The position numbers were made by a program, and so were the translations under genes. This document shows, piece by piece, positions 16,484 to 25,478 of a stretch of DNA of 64,000 nucleotides; the first letter of the stretch is position 1; each line of letters begins with the position of its first letter. The notes beneath the pieces are model-generated. The model made no database searches and was not told the DNA's origin. It saw only the letters and a list, made by a program, of their open reading frames with translations. This DNA comes from Magnetovibrio sp. (lineage in GTDB: Bacteria; Pseudomonadota; Alphaproteobacteria; Rhodospirillales; Magnetovibrionaceae): positions 20,456 to 84,455 of the forward strand of contig JANQJR010000036.1 in assembly GCA_028281525.1 (NCBI GenBank), given 5' to 3'.

Positions 16484-17728
16484 ATGAAACGTACGCAAAG
16501 CTCGAACCGCTTGGTTCAATGGATTGACGACCGGCTTCCGATTTTCACCTACGCCGATCACAACGTCATCGCTTATCCCACGCCGAAGAACCTGAACTAC
16601 TGGTGGAACTACGGTTCGCTCGCCGGCATCATTCTGGTGATCATGCTGGTCACCGGCATCTTCCTGGCGATGAACTACCAGCCGCACGCCGATGTGGCGT
16701 TCGCCAGCGTGGAACGCATCGTGCGCGACGTAAATTACGGGTGGCTGTTGCGCTACCTGCACACGAACGGCGCGTCCATGTTCTTCATCGTCGTTTACAT
16801 TCACATGTTCCGCGGCATGTACTACGGTTCGTATAAAGCTCCGCGCGAACTTCTGTGGATGATCGGCGTGACCATTTACCTGATCATGATGGCCACCGCC
16901 TTCATGGGTTACGTTCTGCCTTGGGGCCAGATGAGCTTCTGGGGCGCGACCGTGATCACCAACCTGTTCTCCGCCTTCCCCTGGGTCGGCGATTACATCG
17001 TGACCTGGATCTGGGGCGGCTTCTCGGTCGACGTGCCAACCATCAACCGCTTCTTCGTGTGGCACTACCTGCTGCCGATGGTCTTGGTGATGGTGGTGGT
17101 GATCCACTTGTGGGCGCTGCACGTGCACAAATCCAACAACCCGCTGGGCATCGACATCAAGACCCCGCAGGACATGATGCCGTTCCACCCGTTCTACACC
17201 ATCAAGGACCTGTTCGGTCTGGGCCTGTTCATGATCTTCTTCATGTACTTCGTGTTCTTCAACCCGAACTTCTTCGGCGAACCGGAGAACTACATCCCGG
17301 CCAACCCGATGGTGACCCCGCCGCACATCGTGCCGGAATGGTACTTCCTGCCGTTCTACGCGATCCTGCGCGCCGTCGAAAGCAAGCTGGGCGGCGTGCT
17401 GTTGATGTTCGCGGGCGTGCTGATCCTGTATGTCCTGCCGTGGCTGGATACGTCCAAGGTCCGCTCCGCGACCTACCGTCCCATCTACAAGCAGATGTTC
17501 TGGATCTTCTTCCTGAACTGCATCTTCCTGGGCTACATCGGCTTCCACGCACCGACCGACCTGCTTTTGGGTATGGAAATGCTGTACTGGGGCCAGATCG
17601 CCACGGCCTATTACTTCGCACACTTCCTCATTCTGATGCCGTTGTTGGGCAAGTTTGAAAAAACCAAGCCGCTGCCCAACTCCATCTTCGAAGAAGTGTC
17701 GAAAAAATGCCGCGCGAAGGAGGACTGA
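16484..17728 (+). CDS. petB: Cytochrome b of the bc1 complex
   Basis: Membrane subunit of 414 residues with quinol oxidation and reduction sites. Heme ligands are H93 and H107 in helix B (YLHTNG, YIHMF) and H194 and H208 in helix D (WHYLL, VIHLW), each pair 13 apart within helix and matching across helices. The PEWY motif of the Qo site is present as [10 protein letters not shown]. Eight hydrophobic helices are visible. ATG 16484 is 8 bases after petA; the longer frame to 16355 lies inside petA and is spurious. Confidence 0.97.
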   Translation: MKRTQSSNRLVQWIDDRLPIFTYADHNVIAYPTPKNLNYWWNYGSLAGIILVIMLVTGIFLAMNYQPHADVAFASVERIVRDVNYGWLLRYLHTNGASMFFIVVYIHMFRGMYYGSYKAPRELLWMIGVTIYLIMMATAFMGYVLPWGQMSFWGATVITNLFSAFPWVGDYIVTWIWGGFSVDVPTINRFFVWHYLLPMVLVMVVVIHLWALHVHKSNNPLGIDIKTPQDMMPFHPFYTIKDLFGLGLFMIFFMYFVFFNPNFFGEPENYIPANPMVTPPHIVPEWYFLPFYAILRAVESKLGGVLLMFAGVLILYVLPWLDTSKVRSATYRPIYKQMFWIFFLNCIFLGYIGFHAPTDLLLGMEMLYWGQIATAYYFAHFLILMPLLGKFEKTKPLPNSIFEEVSKKCRAKED

Positions 17729-17731
17729 TCC

Positions 17732-18580
17732 ATGCGTAAACTGATCATTTCGACCGCATTGGGCCTAAGCCTTGCAGTCTCCGCGACCATCTCCACTGGG
17801 GCGCACGCCGCTGGCGCCGCGGTCAAACCCATCGATATGAGCTGGTCCTGGGAAGGCATGTTCGGCACTTTCAACCGCGAAGATGTCAAAAAGGGCGGCC
17901 AGATTTTCTTCGAAGTCTGCAACGCTTGCCATTCCATGGACATGGTGGCGTATCGCAACCTGGTCGATATCGGCTGGAGCGAAGACGAAGCCAAGGAAGT
18001 GGCCGCGCAGTACGAAGTCGAAGACGGCCCCAACGACGAAGGCGAGATGTTCGTGCGTCCCGCCCGTCTGTCGGACCGCATCGTCGCGCCGTACCCGAAC
18101 GAAAAGGCAGCCCGCTTTGCCAACGGTGGCGCCTACCCGCCGGATCTGTCGGTCATCACCAAGGCCCGCAAGAACGGCCCGGATTACCTTTACTCGCTCC
18201 TGGTGGGCTATCAGGATGAGGCTCCGGAAGGCTTCGAGCTGGCCGAAGGCACCAACTACAACGACTACTTCCCGGGCCACCAGATCTTCATGGCGCAGCC
18301 GCTTTACGGCGAAAGCGTGGAATTCCCGGACGGCTCTTATGCCAGCCTGGAAGAGGAAGCCAAGTACATCACGACTTTCCTCGCTTGGGCGGCCGAGCCG
18401 GAGCTCGAAGAGCGCAAGTCTCTCGGCATCAAGGTGCTGCTGTACTTGATCGTTCTGACGGCGATGCTGTATGCGCTCAAGAAACGCATCTGGAGCCGTA
18501 TCTGCTTGGACGAGTACACCCACGGGCCGTACGAAGAGCAGTACCAGAAGGATCTGGACAAGCACAAAATGCCGGGCTAA
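17732..18580 (+). CDS. petC: Cytochrome c1 of the bc1 complex
   Basis: Heme-c subunit of 282 residues. A signal peptide (about 1-27, ending AHA) is followed by the heme site CNACH (C63, C66, H67). A C-terminal anchor helix (about 248-264, VLLYLIVLTAMLYALKK) holds it to the membrane on the periplasmic side, where it passes electrons to cytochrome c. The ATG follows GGAGG and is 3 bases after petB. The operon ends here with a strong terminator. Confidence 0.97.
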   Translation: MRKLIISTALGLSLAVSATISTGAHAAGAAVKPIDMSWSWEGMFGTFNREDVKKGGQIFFEVCNACHSMDMVAYRNLVDIGWSEDEAKEVAAQYEVEDGPNDEGEMFVRPARLSDRIVAPYPNEKAARFANGGAYPPDLSVITKARKNGPDYLYSLLVGYQDEAPEGFELAEGTNYNDYFPGHQIFMAQPLYGESVEFPDGSYASLEEEAKYITTFLAWAAEPELEERKSLGIKVLLYLIVLTAMLYALKKRIWSRICLDEYTHGPYEEQYQKDLDKHKMPG

Positions 18581-18609
18581 CGCTCAGCATCCAAGCTGCT
18601 GAAAACAAA

Positions 18610-18640
18610 CCCCCGCCTTACTCGGCGGGGGTTTTTGTTT
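18610..18640 (+). terminator. Rho-independent terminator of petABC
   Basis: CCCCCGCC (18610-18617) pairs with GGCGGGGG (18624-18631) around a 6-base loop, followed by TTTTTGTTT. It lies 29 bases after the petC stop. Confidence 0.92.
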
Positions 18641-18727
18641 GATCAAACGTCAATATGGCGATGTCGATTTTTAGGTGATAGCGTGCAATTCTTGTGTGTT
18701 CCCGCCATACGCAAAGAGAGGGTGCCC

Positions 18728-19510
18728 TTGCGACACTTCACCCCCCTGATCATGGCCTCCCTGCTCCCCATTTTGGGTTGCACGATGCCGGGGGATTTGG
18801 CCGAAGGCGTTGACCTGGTGGAAGGGCGGCTCGTTCAGACCTTGATTGACGAGGACTGTGGGGACTTCGTTATGCGTGATCATGACGGCAACGTCCTGTA
18901 TCGCAAAGATGTAAAGAGTGACGATATTGCGATTCTTGAGATTTCAGATTTGCCGGATGGCGGACGCTTGGCCTGGTTTCGTGTACACGCGAGGGAATTC
19001 AAGTTCAGCTACCATCCACACTACGGCATGGTGACATGTGGAGAGATACACCCAGGTGAGCTTTACGATTCTACATATACCCATCCTTCCCGCATTCTTA
19101 TGAATCATGGCGGGAACCCCAAATTGTACGAGCCCGTTCTTGCCGAGATACGACGAAGGCAAGAGGAAGTGAACAGAAGGTTTTACGAAAAACTGCGTAA
19201 GTCACGCACGCTCGACGCCACATTCCCGATCCGCGTGAAGTGGAACGGCATAGCGGGCGAGATACGCGGCACCATCCGCGAAGTGCGGGTCGGTTCCGAA
19301 GGCACCATGGTCATCGAACTGCCGAGAAGTATGGAAAGCACCTGCACCGGGACATACAGCTACACCGGCCATAACGTCGGCACTTGGAATGTCACCTGTC
19401 CGGACAATCTGACGGCCTCAGGCACCTTCAAATCCGGCGCAGGCGCACATGGCAAAGGCATCGACAATGCGGGCCGGAAGGTGACATATACCATCGATGT
19501 GAAGAACTGA
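18728..19510 (+). CDS. Predicted lipoprotein with C-terminal GxHGxGID module
   Basis: The TTG at 18728 is preferred: GAGAGG ends 6 bases upstream and the product begins with a short signal ending in LPILGC, a lipobox. The frame is open back to 18635 but that lies in the petC terminator. The 260-residue protein has a middle region with many charged residues (EIRRRQEEVNRRFYEKLRK) and a C-terminal beta-rich module of about 90 residues with TCTG, a second cysteine and GAHGKGIDNAGRKVTY. The same module recurs in the lipoprotein at 26248-26688. Lower GC in the first half than neighbours. Function unknown. Confidence 0.6.
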   Translation: MRHFTPLIMASLLPILGCTMPGDLAEGVDLVEGRLVQTLIDEDCGDFVMRDHDGNVLYRKDVKSDDIAILEISDLPDGGRLAWFRVHAREFKFSYHPHYGMVTCGEIHPGELYDSTYTHPSRILMNHGGNPKLYEPVLAEIRRRQEEVNRRFYEKLRKSRTLDATFPIRVKWNGIAGEIRGTIREVRVGSEGTMVIELPRSMESTCTGTYSYTGHNVGTWNVTCPDNLTASGTFKSGAGAHGKGIDNAGRKVTYTIDVKN

Positions 19511-19569
19511 ACGTGTCCCCGTTCATAGGCCCTCTTTCGCATGCGGCCTTTTGCCGGAGATCGAGCAAG

Positions 19570-19594
19570 GCGGGCGCTCAGGAATGCCCGCTTT
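19570..19594 (+). terminator. Possible terminator between convergent lipoprotein and CapA-like genes
   Basis: GCGGGC (19570-19575) pairs with GCCCGC (19586-19591), followed by TTT. It overlaps the last codons of the convergent CapA-like gene. The stem is short and the T-run weak. Confidence 0.3.
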
Positions 19595-20906
19595 CGCCCA
19601 GCACCAAATCGGCGTAACGCTTGAGTTCCGCGATATAGTCCTGGGGATGGCTGGCGCTGCGCCCATCCAGATGATCGGCGAGTTTTTCGATACGCGTCAG
19701 TATCTTGCCGTCGTGATCGATGGAACTGCGGAACACCGGCGTCGCCCGGGCCGTTTCGATATATGTCAGGTCCTGACCACCGAGCCGCCCTTTCGCGAGC
19801 GTGAGGTTCAAAATCGCGCTCAACGCCAGATACGGGGCTGAAAACACCCAGTTCAGGCTTCCCAGGGAATAGGCGATCACCGCAACGCGGTTCGGGTCCC
19901 GGCGGGTGCGGTAATATTCGACCGGCTGAACCACGTGCGGATGGTGGCCGAGAATGGCGTCGGCGCCCCATTCGATCAGGGTGTGCGCGATGTCCACCTG
20001 GCGTCTGCGCGGGAAAAATTCGAATTCGTAGCCCCAATGCAAGGACGCGATGATGAAGTCGCAGCCCTGATCTTTACAGTCGTCGATCTGGCGTTTCAAG
20101 ATATCCAGGTCGGGCTCGGAAAATTTCGAAAGCATTTTCGCGACGTTGATGCGGTGGCTTTCTTCGGCGGGCATCACATGGCCATTAAGACCATATGTCG
20201 CTGCGACAAAACCGATTTTTATGCCGTCCTTGACAAGAACTTTTCCTTTTCCGAACTCATCCGGCTTGCTGTTGGTGCCGATGCCGAGAATGCCTTCTTC
20301 GGAAAAAATCCTCTGGGTCGTTTCCAAGCCCTCGACCCCCATGTCGAACATGTGGTTGTTGGTGGTGTTCAACACCGTGAACCGCTTGTCCTTATGCCCT
20401 TTGATGATATCGAACTGATCCCGGGAACAGCATTCGATGGGAGCGGCTTCGTCGCTGATGACCTCTTCTTGCAACGCCTGTTCGGTGATGGGCGATTCGA
20501 AGTTCGCACACGAAACGCCCTGGTCAAACAACAGATCGGCAACATTCTCAAAGAGGATGTCTTTCGAGTGTTCAAGGCCATGCGTCTGGAACAAATCGCC
20601 GGCGGCCCCAAGGGTGAGCGTGCTGTCTTTAGCAAAATCCTGCGGCAGGCCAACTATACGGCTGTCCACCGCAAGCAGGTCTTCTACCCGCTCTCCCTTC
20701 TCCACACGGGTGATCGGGTTCATGCATTTGTAGACCCAGTAGAACTTGTCCCGTAAAGCCATCTCCTCGAACGAGGCGGCCGCTTTTTGATCGGGACGAT
20801 TCCAAAATCCGAATATTTCGGCGCATTTGACCACCATGTTCATTTTGAATCTGAGGCTACGGGACGATATCTCCAAGGCCTCGATCGGTGTGGTTGGCAT
20901 GGGCAT
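19578..20906 (-). CDS. CapA-like poly-gamma-glutamate family phosphoesterase
   Basis: The 442-residue protein carries the CapA metallophosphatase pattern: GDLFQTHG (about 103-110), NFESPIT, TTNNHMFDMG, LHWGYEF, GHHPHVVQPVE and IAYSLGSLNW. The histidines and aspartates of these blocks form the expected metal site. CapA-type proteins take part in poly-gamma-glutamate synthesis or export, but many homologues have unrelated or unknown roles. Here no capB or capC is near, and the first 100 residues show no signal peptide or membrane helix, so a cytoplasmic enzyme with a different substrate is likely (inference). AGGGGAGG stands 6 bases before the ATG. Confidence 0.8.
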   Translation of the reverse strand: MPMPTTPIEALEISSRSLRFKMNMVVKCAEIFGFWNRPDQKAAASFEEMALRDKFYWVYKCMNPITRVEKGERVEDLLAVDSRIVGLPQDFAKDSTLTLGAAGDLFQTHGLEHSKDILFENVADLLFDQGVSCANFESPITEQALQEEVISDEAAPIECCSRDQFDIIKGHKDKRFTVLNTTNNHMFDMGVEGLETTQRIFSEEGILGIGTNSKPDEFGKGKVLVKDGIKIGFVAATYGLNGHVMPAEESHRINVAKMLSKFSEPDLDILKRQIDDCKDQGCDFIIASLHWGYEFEFFPRRRQVDIAHTLIEWGADAILGHHPHVVQPVEYYRTRRDPNRVAVIAYSLGSLNWVFSAPYLALSAILNLTLAKGRLGGQDLTYIETARATPVFRSSIDHDGKILTRIEKLADHLDGRSASHPQDYIAELKRYADLVLGESGHS

Positions 20907-21008
20907 GGCTGCCTCCCCTTGTCATTTGCGAACATGCCATCCATACACGCAATACAGGCGCTCCACAAGATATCGCCAACCGTGAGTGCGAATGATCCGA
21001 AGCCGTTG

Positions 21009-21773
21009 TTACAGGTTGTCCTTCTCGTCCGGCAATTTGTAGAAGGTCGAGCGCTTGGGATAGCTGACGTTGGCGCTCCAGCGCTTGCGCGGCTTCCTGC
21101 GTTTCTGGTCCTCGACCTTCTGGGCGTTGTCGCCGTAGGTCCAAAAACGGTGCATCACATCTTCCATCTCTTGGTCGGAGAGCAATTCCGGCTCACCCAT
21201 TTGCAGGACCAGTTGGTATTGCTGGGCCAGGACCTCGACCTCGACCGCCAGGCTCAAGGCCTTTTCCAGGTTGTCGCCGTAAGCGATCATGCCATGGTGG
21301 CTCATCAGACAGGCGCGGCGACCATCCAGTGCTTCCAGCACCGCTTTCGACAGGTCTTCCGTACCGAAAGGCTCATAGCGACAGCAGCGGATGTTCTTGC
21401 CGCCTGCAACCGCGACCATGTAGTGGAACGGCGGAATGCCCTTGTTCAAACACGCGAGCGCAGTGCAGTACGGCGGATGGGCGTGCACGATGGCTTTGGC
21501 GTAATCGCGCGCGTTGTAGATATCCATATGGAAACGCCATTCCGAGGACGGCACATAATGGCCCTCAATAACGTTACCTTCGAAGTCCATGTAGACAATA
21601 TCTTCGGCGCGCAGCTTGTGGTATTTAACGCCCGACGGTGTGACCAGGAAGCCGCCGCCGTCCACGTCGGGAATGCGCGCGGACACATTTCCCGATGCGC
21701 CCGCGCTGAGGCCCGTTTCATTGAGCTGCAGCGCGGTTTTGATGATCTTGTTGCGAAGGTCGATGTGGCGCAT
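21009..21773 (-). CDS. Class II aldolase/adducin family, probable 5-methylthioribulose-1-phosphate aldolase
   Basis: Zinc-type class II aldolase of 254 residues from ATG 21773 (MRHIDLRNKII). Metal ligands are in HAHPPY and SHHGM; GASGNVSARIPD and the SSEWRFHMDIY block are family features with the likely catalytic glutamate. It follows mtnA by 13 bases and belongs to mtnP-mtnA-aldolase, the same set and order as in Rhodospirillum rubrum, where Ald2 splits 5-methylthioribulose-1-phosphate to dihydroxyacetone phosphate and methylthioacetaldehyde (DHAP shunt). A plain fuculose-phosphate aldolase or an MtnB dehydratase is the alternative; the context and lack of mtnC/mtnD nearby favour the shunt. 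Confidence 0.8.
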   Translation of the reverse strand: MRHIDLRNKIIKTALQLNETGLSAGASGNVSARIPDVDGGGFLVTPSGVKYHKLRAEDIVYMDFEGNVIEGHYVPSSEWRFHMDIYNARDYAKAIVHAHPPYCTALACLNKGIPPFHYMVAVAGGKNIRCCRYEPFGTEDLSKAVLEALDGRRACLMSHHGMIAYGDNLEKALSLAVEVEVLAQQYQLVLQMGEPELLSDQEMEDVMHRFWTYGDNAQKVEDQKRRKPRKRWSANVSYPKRSTFYKLPDEKDNL

Positions 21774-21786
21774 GGGGGCCGCCCGT

Positions 21787-22890
21787 TTACTTCCACGCTT
21801 CCGGCTGTTCCGGATAGAGCGAGCGCAGGCCGGTTTCCGAAGCCTCGCATACACCGCGCTCCGTGATCAGCTTTGACACCATGCGCGAAGGCGTGACGTC
21901 GAAGGCCGGATTGCCGCCTTTGGAGCCGTCCGCAGCGATGCGCACGCCTACAACTTCGCCGGATGACGTCATGCCGTTCATCCAGGTGACCTCGGTTTCA
22001 TCACGCTCTTCGATGGGAATCTTGAAACCGTCATCCAGTGTCCAGTCGATGGTCGGGCCCGGCAGCGCCACATAGAACGGCACGTGATTATCGTGTGCCG
22101 CCAAGGCCTTCAAGTACGTGCCGATTTTGTTGCACACATCTCCGGTCCGGGTGGTGCGGTCGGTGCCGACGATACAGAGATCCACCTTGCCGTGCTGCAT
22201 CAGGTGCCCACCGGCGTTGTCGACAATAACGGTGTGCGGGATACCGTGCTGACCCAGTTCCCATGCCGTCAGGCTGGCGCCTTGGTTGCGCGGGCGGGTT
22301 TCATCGACCCACACGTGCACCGGAATGCCGGCTTCGTGCGCTTTGTAAATCGGTGCGATGGCGGTGCCCCAATCCACGGTCGCGAGCCAGCCCGCGTTGC
22401 AGTGGGTCAACACGTTCACCGGACGGGATTTCCCCGCCTTTTCGAAGGCCGCCGCGATCAGGTCCTTGCCGTGATCGCCAATGGCCGAACAAATCGCCAC
22501 GTCTTCGTCCGCAATTTCCCTGGCGCGGTTCCACGCCGCTTCGAACCGTGCCTCCGGTGACAGAGGCGCGAGGATAGATTTCTGCTCGTCGATGGCCCAG
22601 CGCAGGTTCACTGCCGTGGGGCGGGCCTCGAACAACACTTTGTAGGCATGATCCAGATTGGCGTCGCTGGGATCGGACTTCATCGCCAGCGCCATGCCGT
22701 AAGCCGCCGTCGCACCGATCAAGGGCGCGCCACGCACCAGCATGTCGAAGATGGCGTGGGCCGCTTCCTCCACTGTTTCCAGGCGTACGGTTTCGAACTC
22801 GAATGGCAGTTTGGTCTGATCGATGATGTCCACCGCCTGGCCGTCGCTGGAGACCCAGATGGTGCGCATGGGCATGCCGTTGACTTTCAT
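21787..22890 (-). CDS. mtnA: S-methyl-5-thioribose-1-phosphate isomerase
   Basis: Converts methylthioribose-1-phosphate to methylthioribulose-1-phosphate. The 367-residue protein has the catalytic cysteine in [16 protein letters not shown] and the aspartate in [20 protein letters not shown], both family-defining and distinct from eIF2B subunits that share the fold. The [17 protein letters not shown] block completes the site. Starts at ATG 22890 with GGAAGG upstream; mtnP ends 26 bases before it. Middle gene of the methylthioadenosine salvage operon. Confidence 0.96.
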   Translation of the reverse strand: MKVNGMPMRTIWVSSDGQAVDIIDQTKLPFEFETVRLETVEEAAHAIFDMLVRGAPLIGATAAYGMALAMKSDPSDANLDHAYKVLFEARPTAVNLRWAIDEQKSILAPLSPEARFEAAWNRAREIADEDVAICSAIGDHGKDLIAAAFEKAGKSRPVNVLTHCNAGWLATVDWGTAIAPIYKAHEAGIPVHVWVDETRPRNQGASLTAWELGQHGIPHTVIVDNAGGHLMQHGKVDLCIVGTDRTTRTGDVCNKIGTYLKALAAHDNHVPFYVALPGPTIDWTLDDGFKIPIEERDETEVTWMNGMTSSGEVVGVRIAADGSKGGNPAFDVTPSRMVSKLITERGVCEASETGLRSLYPEQPEAWK

Positions 22891-22915
22891 AATCTTTACC
22901 TTCCAGGTTGGGGCC

Positions 22916-23815
22916 TTAGCCTTGCAAAACCCGCCCGGCGACAGCGTCGAGCTTCTTGATCATGTCCGGATCGCGCGCGTCGGGCGCGGTGATGATGGCG
23001 GTATCCAGCGCCGTGTGACAACCGTCCGTGCAGCTATCGCTTCGGCCCGCCAGTTTCGGCGCGACCGCCTTGACCAGCGATCGGCCTTTGTCCGCGTTGT
23101 CCAGCAGGGTCTTGATGATGCTGTCCACCGTCACGTGGTCATGGTCGGGGTGCCAACAATCATAATCGGTGACCATGGCGACGGTGGCGTAGCACATCTC
23201 GGCTTCCCGGGCCAATTTGGCTTCGGGCATGTTGGTCATGCCGATTACATCACAACCCCAGCTGCGGTACATGTGCGATTCCGCCTGGGTGGAGAACTGC
23301 GGGCCTTCCATGGCCAAGTACGTGCCGCCACGCTGGTGGTCGATGCCCAGCTCCTTGGCCGCTTCCTCCAGAGCGTCGCCCAAACGCGAACACACCGGAT
23401 GACCCAGCGCCACGTGCGCCACCAAGCCGGTGCCGAAAAAGCTTTTGGCGCGCGCAAAGGTGCGGTCGATGAACTGATCGCAAATCACGAAAGAGCCCGG
23501 CGGCAACTCTTCCTTGAGCGAACCACAGGCGGAAACGGAGAGGATTTCCGTCACGCCCGCGCGCTTCATGGCATCGATGTTGGCGCGGAAATTCAGCTCG
23601 GAGGGCGGAATGCGGTGCCCCCGGCCATGACGCGGCAAAAACACCATGTTCAGACCATCCAGCTCACCGAACAGCAGTTCGTCGGACGGCTGGCCGAAGG
23701 AACTGTCGATCTTTTTCCATTCGGTGTTTTCCAAACCGTCGATTTCATAGATACCGCTGCCGCCGATCACGCCGATAACAGGCGGGGTGCCCGGCGGGGT
23801 GTTGGGTGCCGTCAT
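22916..23815 (-). CDS. mtnP: S-methyl-5'-thioadenosine phosphorylase
   Basis: Phosphorolyses methylthioadenosine, a by-product of polyamine and quorum-signal synthesis, to adenine and methylthioribose-1-phosphate. The 299-residue sequence shows [14 protein letters not shown], the phosphate site [13 protein letters not shown], the [17 protein letters not shown] block and [15 protein letters not shown], all typical of the trimeric MtnP family. AGGGGAGT precedes the ATG. First gene of mtnP-mtnA-aldolase. Confidence 0.95.
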   Translation of the reverse strand: MTAPNTPPGTPPVIGVIGGSGIYEIDGLENTEWKKIDSSFGQPSDELLFGELDGLNMVFLPRHGRGHRIPPSELNFRANIDAMKRAGVTEILSVSACGSLKEELPPGSFVICDQFIDRTFARAKSFFGTGLVAHVALGHPVCSRLGDALEEAAKELGIDHQRGGTYLAMEGPQFSTQAESHMYRSWGCDVIGMTNMPEAKLAREAEMCYATVAMVTDYDCWHPDHDHVTVDSIIKTLLDNADKGRSLVKAVAPKLAGRSDSCTDGCHTALDTAIITAPDARDPDMIKKLDAVAGRVLQG

Positions 23816-23909
23816 GAAGTTACTCCCCTAAGATGATCCAGATACGCGCCAAAAGAGGCACCACAGGTTCTAGCATGCCAATACCGCGCCGAACAGCCCC
23901 ACTCTTATT

Positions 23910-23951
23910 CGCGTAAATAGACCTATAATTCTCGACATATCTATTAACGCG
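23910..23951. promoter_or_regulatory. Long dyad between mtnP and the protease gene, operator-like
   Basis: CGCGTAAATAGA (23910-23921) and TCTATTAACGCG (23940-23951) are inverted copies with one mismatch in 12, separated by 18 bases, in the divergent gap between mtnP and a secreted protease gene. The AT-rich centre (CCTATAATTC) includes a TATAAT on the plus strand at 23924-23929. It may be an operator controlling one or both genes. Confidence 0.35.
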
Positions 23952-23993
23952 TGTGTATATTCATGATTGCTCTCAACATGGTATCTATCGCCA

Positions 23994-25475
23994 ATGGTGT
24001 TCATACTTCGGGTTCGATCTGTCTTTCAACATTGGCTGCTGCTGGCCTTAGTCACCAGCACGCCTTGGTCCGTGGCGGCGTCGGAGGCGAACCCGAAAAA
24101 CCTTTTGGCTCTTTTGGCCCCAGAAACCACCGTGGGACTGGTGGAAGCCACCAGCCAAACCCTGCTGAGGGGCGGTCAGATCGATTTCCCCCTATCTGTC
24201 GATGTGGATTTACCCATAGGTGCCAAACGGGTGAGTTTGGATGCCGCCTTGAATCCGCAATCCGAAGCCCCCCGCTATGTGATCGTTTTTGAAGTCGCCC
24301 TGGCCAAGGCGTCGCGCCGGGTGCTCGGCCTCAAACCGGTGGAATCCACCCTGTTCCTGGGTTACAGCGGCCAACCTTACGTCATCGCCGACGACGACTC
24401 AGCGACGGACTACATCCCTGGGCAGCAAGGCGTTTCTTCCTTGGTCCCGCACCAAGGCATCGTAAATGACAGTGGGCCGGTGGGCACGCCGTTGATTTTC
24501 GCCTATGCCTTCGATAAGGCCAAAATCCAGGCGCGCCGGACAATGACGGTCAACACGTATGTGATCGACCGCGCCCGGCAAACTTACGTCAAGTCCACCT
24601 TCGATTATTCCGAACAGCAGCGCTTCGAAGTCGCTTACCGGATTTCGCGATATGATCCCAAACGTAAGCAGCATGCCAAGAACCACGACAAGGAGAAGGA
24701 TGTCGATGCGTTCGAAAAGCAGGGTGCCGCTGTGAAATTGTCTGCTTTGCTGAAGGATTACGCCGCAAAACGTGACGAAGCCCGCCCCATCACCAGCGCC
24801 TTGGCGCTGCGCAACGAAATTTTCAAAAGTCGCAACGCCGCCCTCGCCCAGATCAATGCCAACACCTTCGACGATCGCCCCTTGAACGATCCACGGTTCG
24901 ACAGCGTCGTTGCCGTCTACGCCGGAAAAGGACCCATGGGCTCGGGGTTTTACGTTACCCCCGACGTGGTGATGACCAATTGGCATGTGGTGGACGAGCA
25001 CGCGTTCGTGGAAATGAAAACCTATGACGGGCGGGAAACCTTCGGCACCCTTTTGGGGAGGGATGCCCGTCTGGACATCGCGTTGGTCAAGGTCCAGGAC
25101 CGGGGCCGTCCGGTGGCGTTTTATACCGGACGCAATATTGATTTAGGAACCAGCGTGGAAGCGATCGGTCACCCCCACCGCCTGGAATTTTCCATCACGC
25201 GCGGCATCGTGAGCGCAGTGCGCAAGCATCACAGCATTAACCTGCCCAGCTACGCGGGCGACAAAGTGCTCTACATCCAGACCGATGCACCCATCAACCG
25301 GGGCAATTCCGGTGGGCCATTGTTCCTGGGCAACCGCGTGGTCGGCATGAACACATGGGCCATTAAAAAGCACATCGCCGAAGGCCTGAATTTTTCCGTT
25401 CACTATTCCGAACTGCTGAACTTTATGAACGAACATCTGCCCGGTTTCACCGTTCCGCCTGGGGGAGACAGCTAA
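23994..25475 (+). CDS. Secreted trypsin-like serine protease with large N-terminal domain
   Basis: A signal peptide (cut near AAS-EA) is followed by about 280 residues of unassigned sequence and then a C-terminal trypsin-like domain with a complete triad: His in MTNWHVVD, Asp in DARLDIALVKV and Ser in NRGNSGGPLF. No PDZ domain follows, unlike DegP. ATG 23994 gives a better signal peptide than the upstream TTG 23967, though neither has a clear ribosome-binding site. The TraT-like lipoprotein gene starts 3 bases after the stop, so the pair is probably one operon acting in the periplasm. Substrate unknown. Confidence 0.83.
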   Translation: MVFILRVRSVFQHWLLLALVTSTPWSVAASEANPKNLLALLAPETTVGLVEATSQTLLRGGQIDFPLSVDVDLPIGAKRVSLDAALNPQSEAPRYVIVFEVALAKASRRVLGLKPVESTLFLGYSGQPYVIADDDSATDYIPGQQGVSSLVPHQGIVNDSGPVGTPLIFAYAFDKAKIQARRTMTVNTYVIDRARQTYVKSTFDYSEQQRFEVAYRISRYDPKRKQHAKNHDKEKDVDAFEKQGAAVKLSALLKDYAAKRDEARPITSALALRNEIFKSRNAALAQINANTFDDRPLNDPRFDSVVAVYAGKGPMGSGFYVTPDVVMTNWHVVDEHAFVEMKTYDGRETFGTLLGRDARLDIALVKVQDRGRPVAFYTGRNIDLGTSVEAIGHPHRLEFSITRGIVSAVRKHHSINLPSYAGDKVLYIQTDAPINRGNSGGPLFLGNRVVGMNTWAIKKHIAEGLNFSVHYSELLNFMNEHLPGFTVPPGGDS

Positions 25476-25478
25476 GCC

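Noticed and set aside
16376..17623. Long minus-strand frame of 415 codons over petB
   Set aside because: It is exactly antisense to cytochrome b, has His-, Asp- and Val-rich composition expected from the reverse of membrane-protein codons, and no ribosome-binding site.
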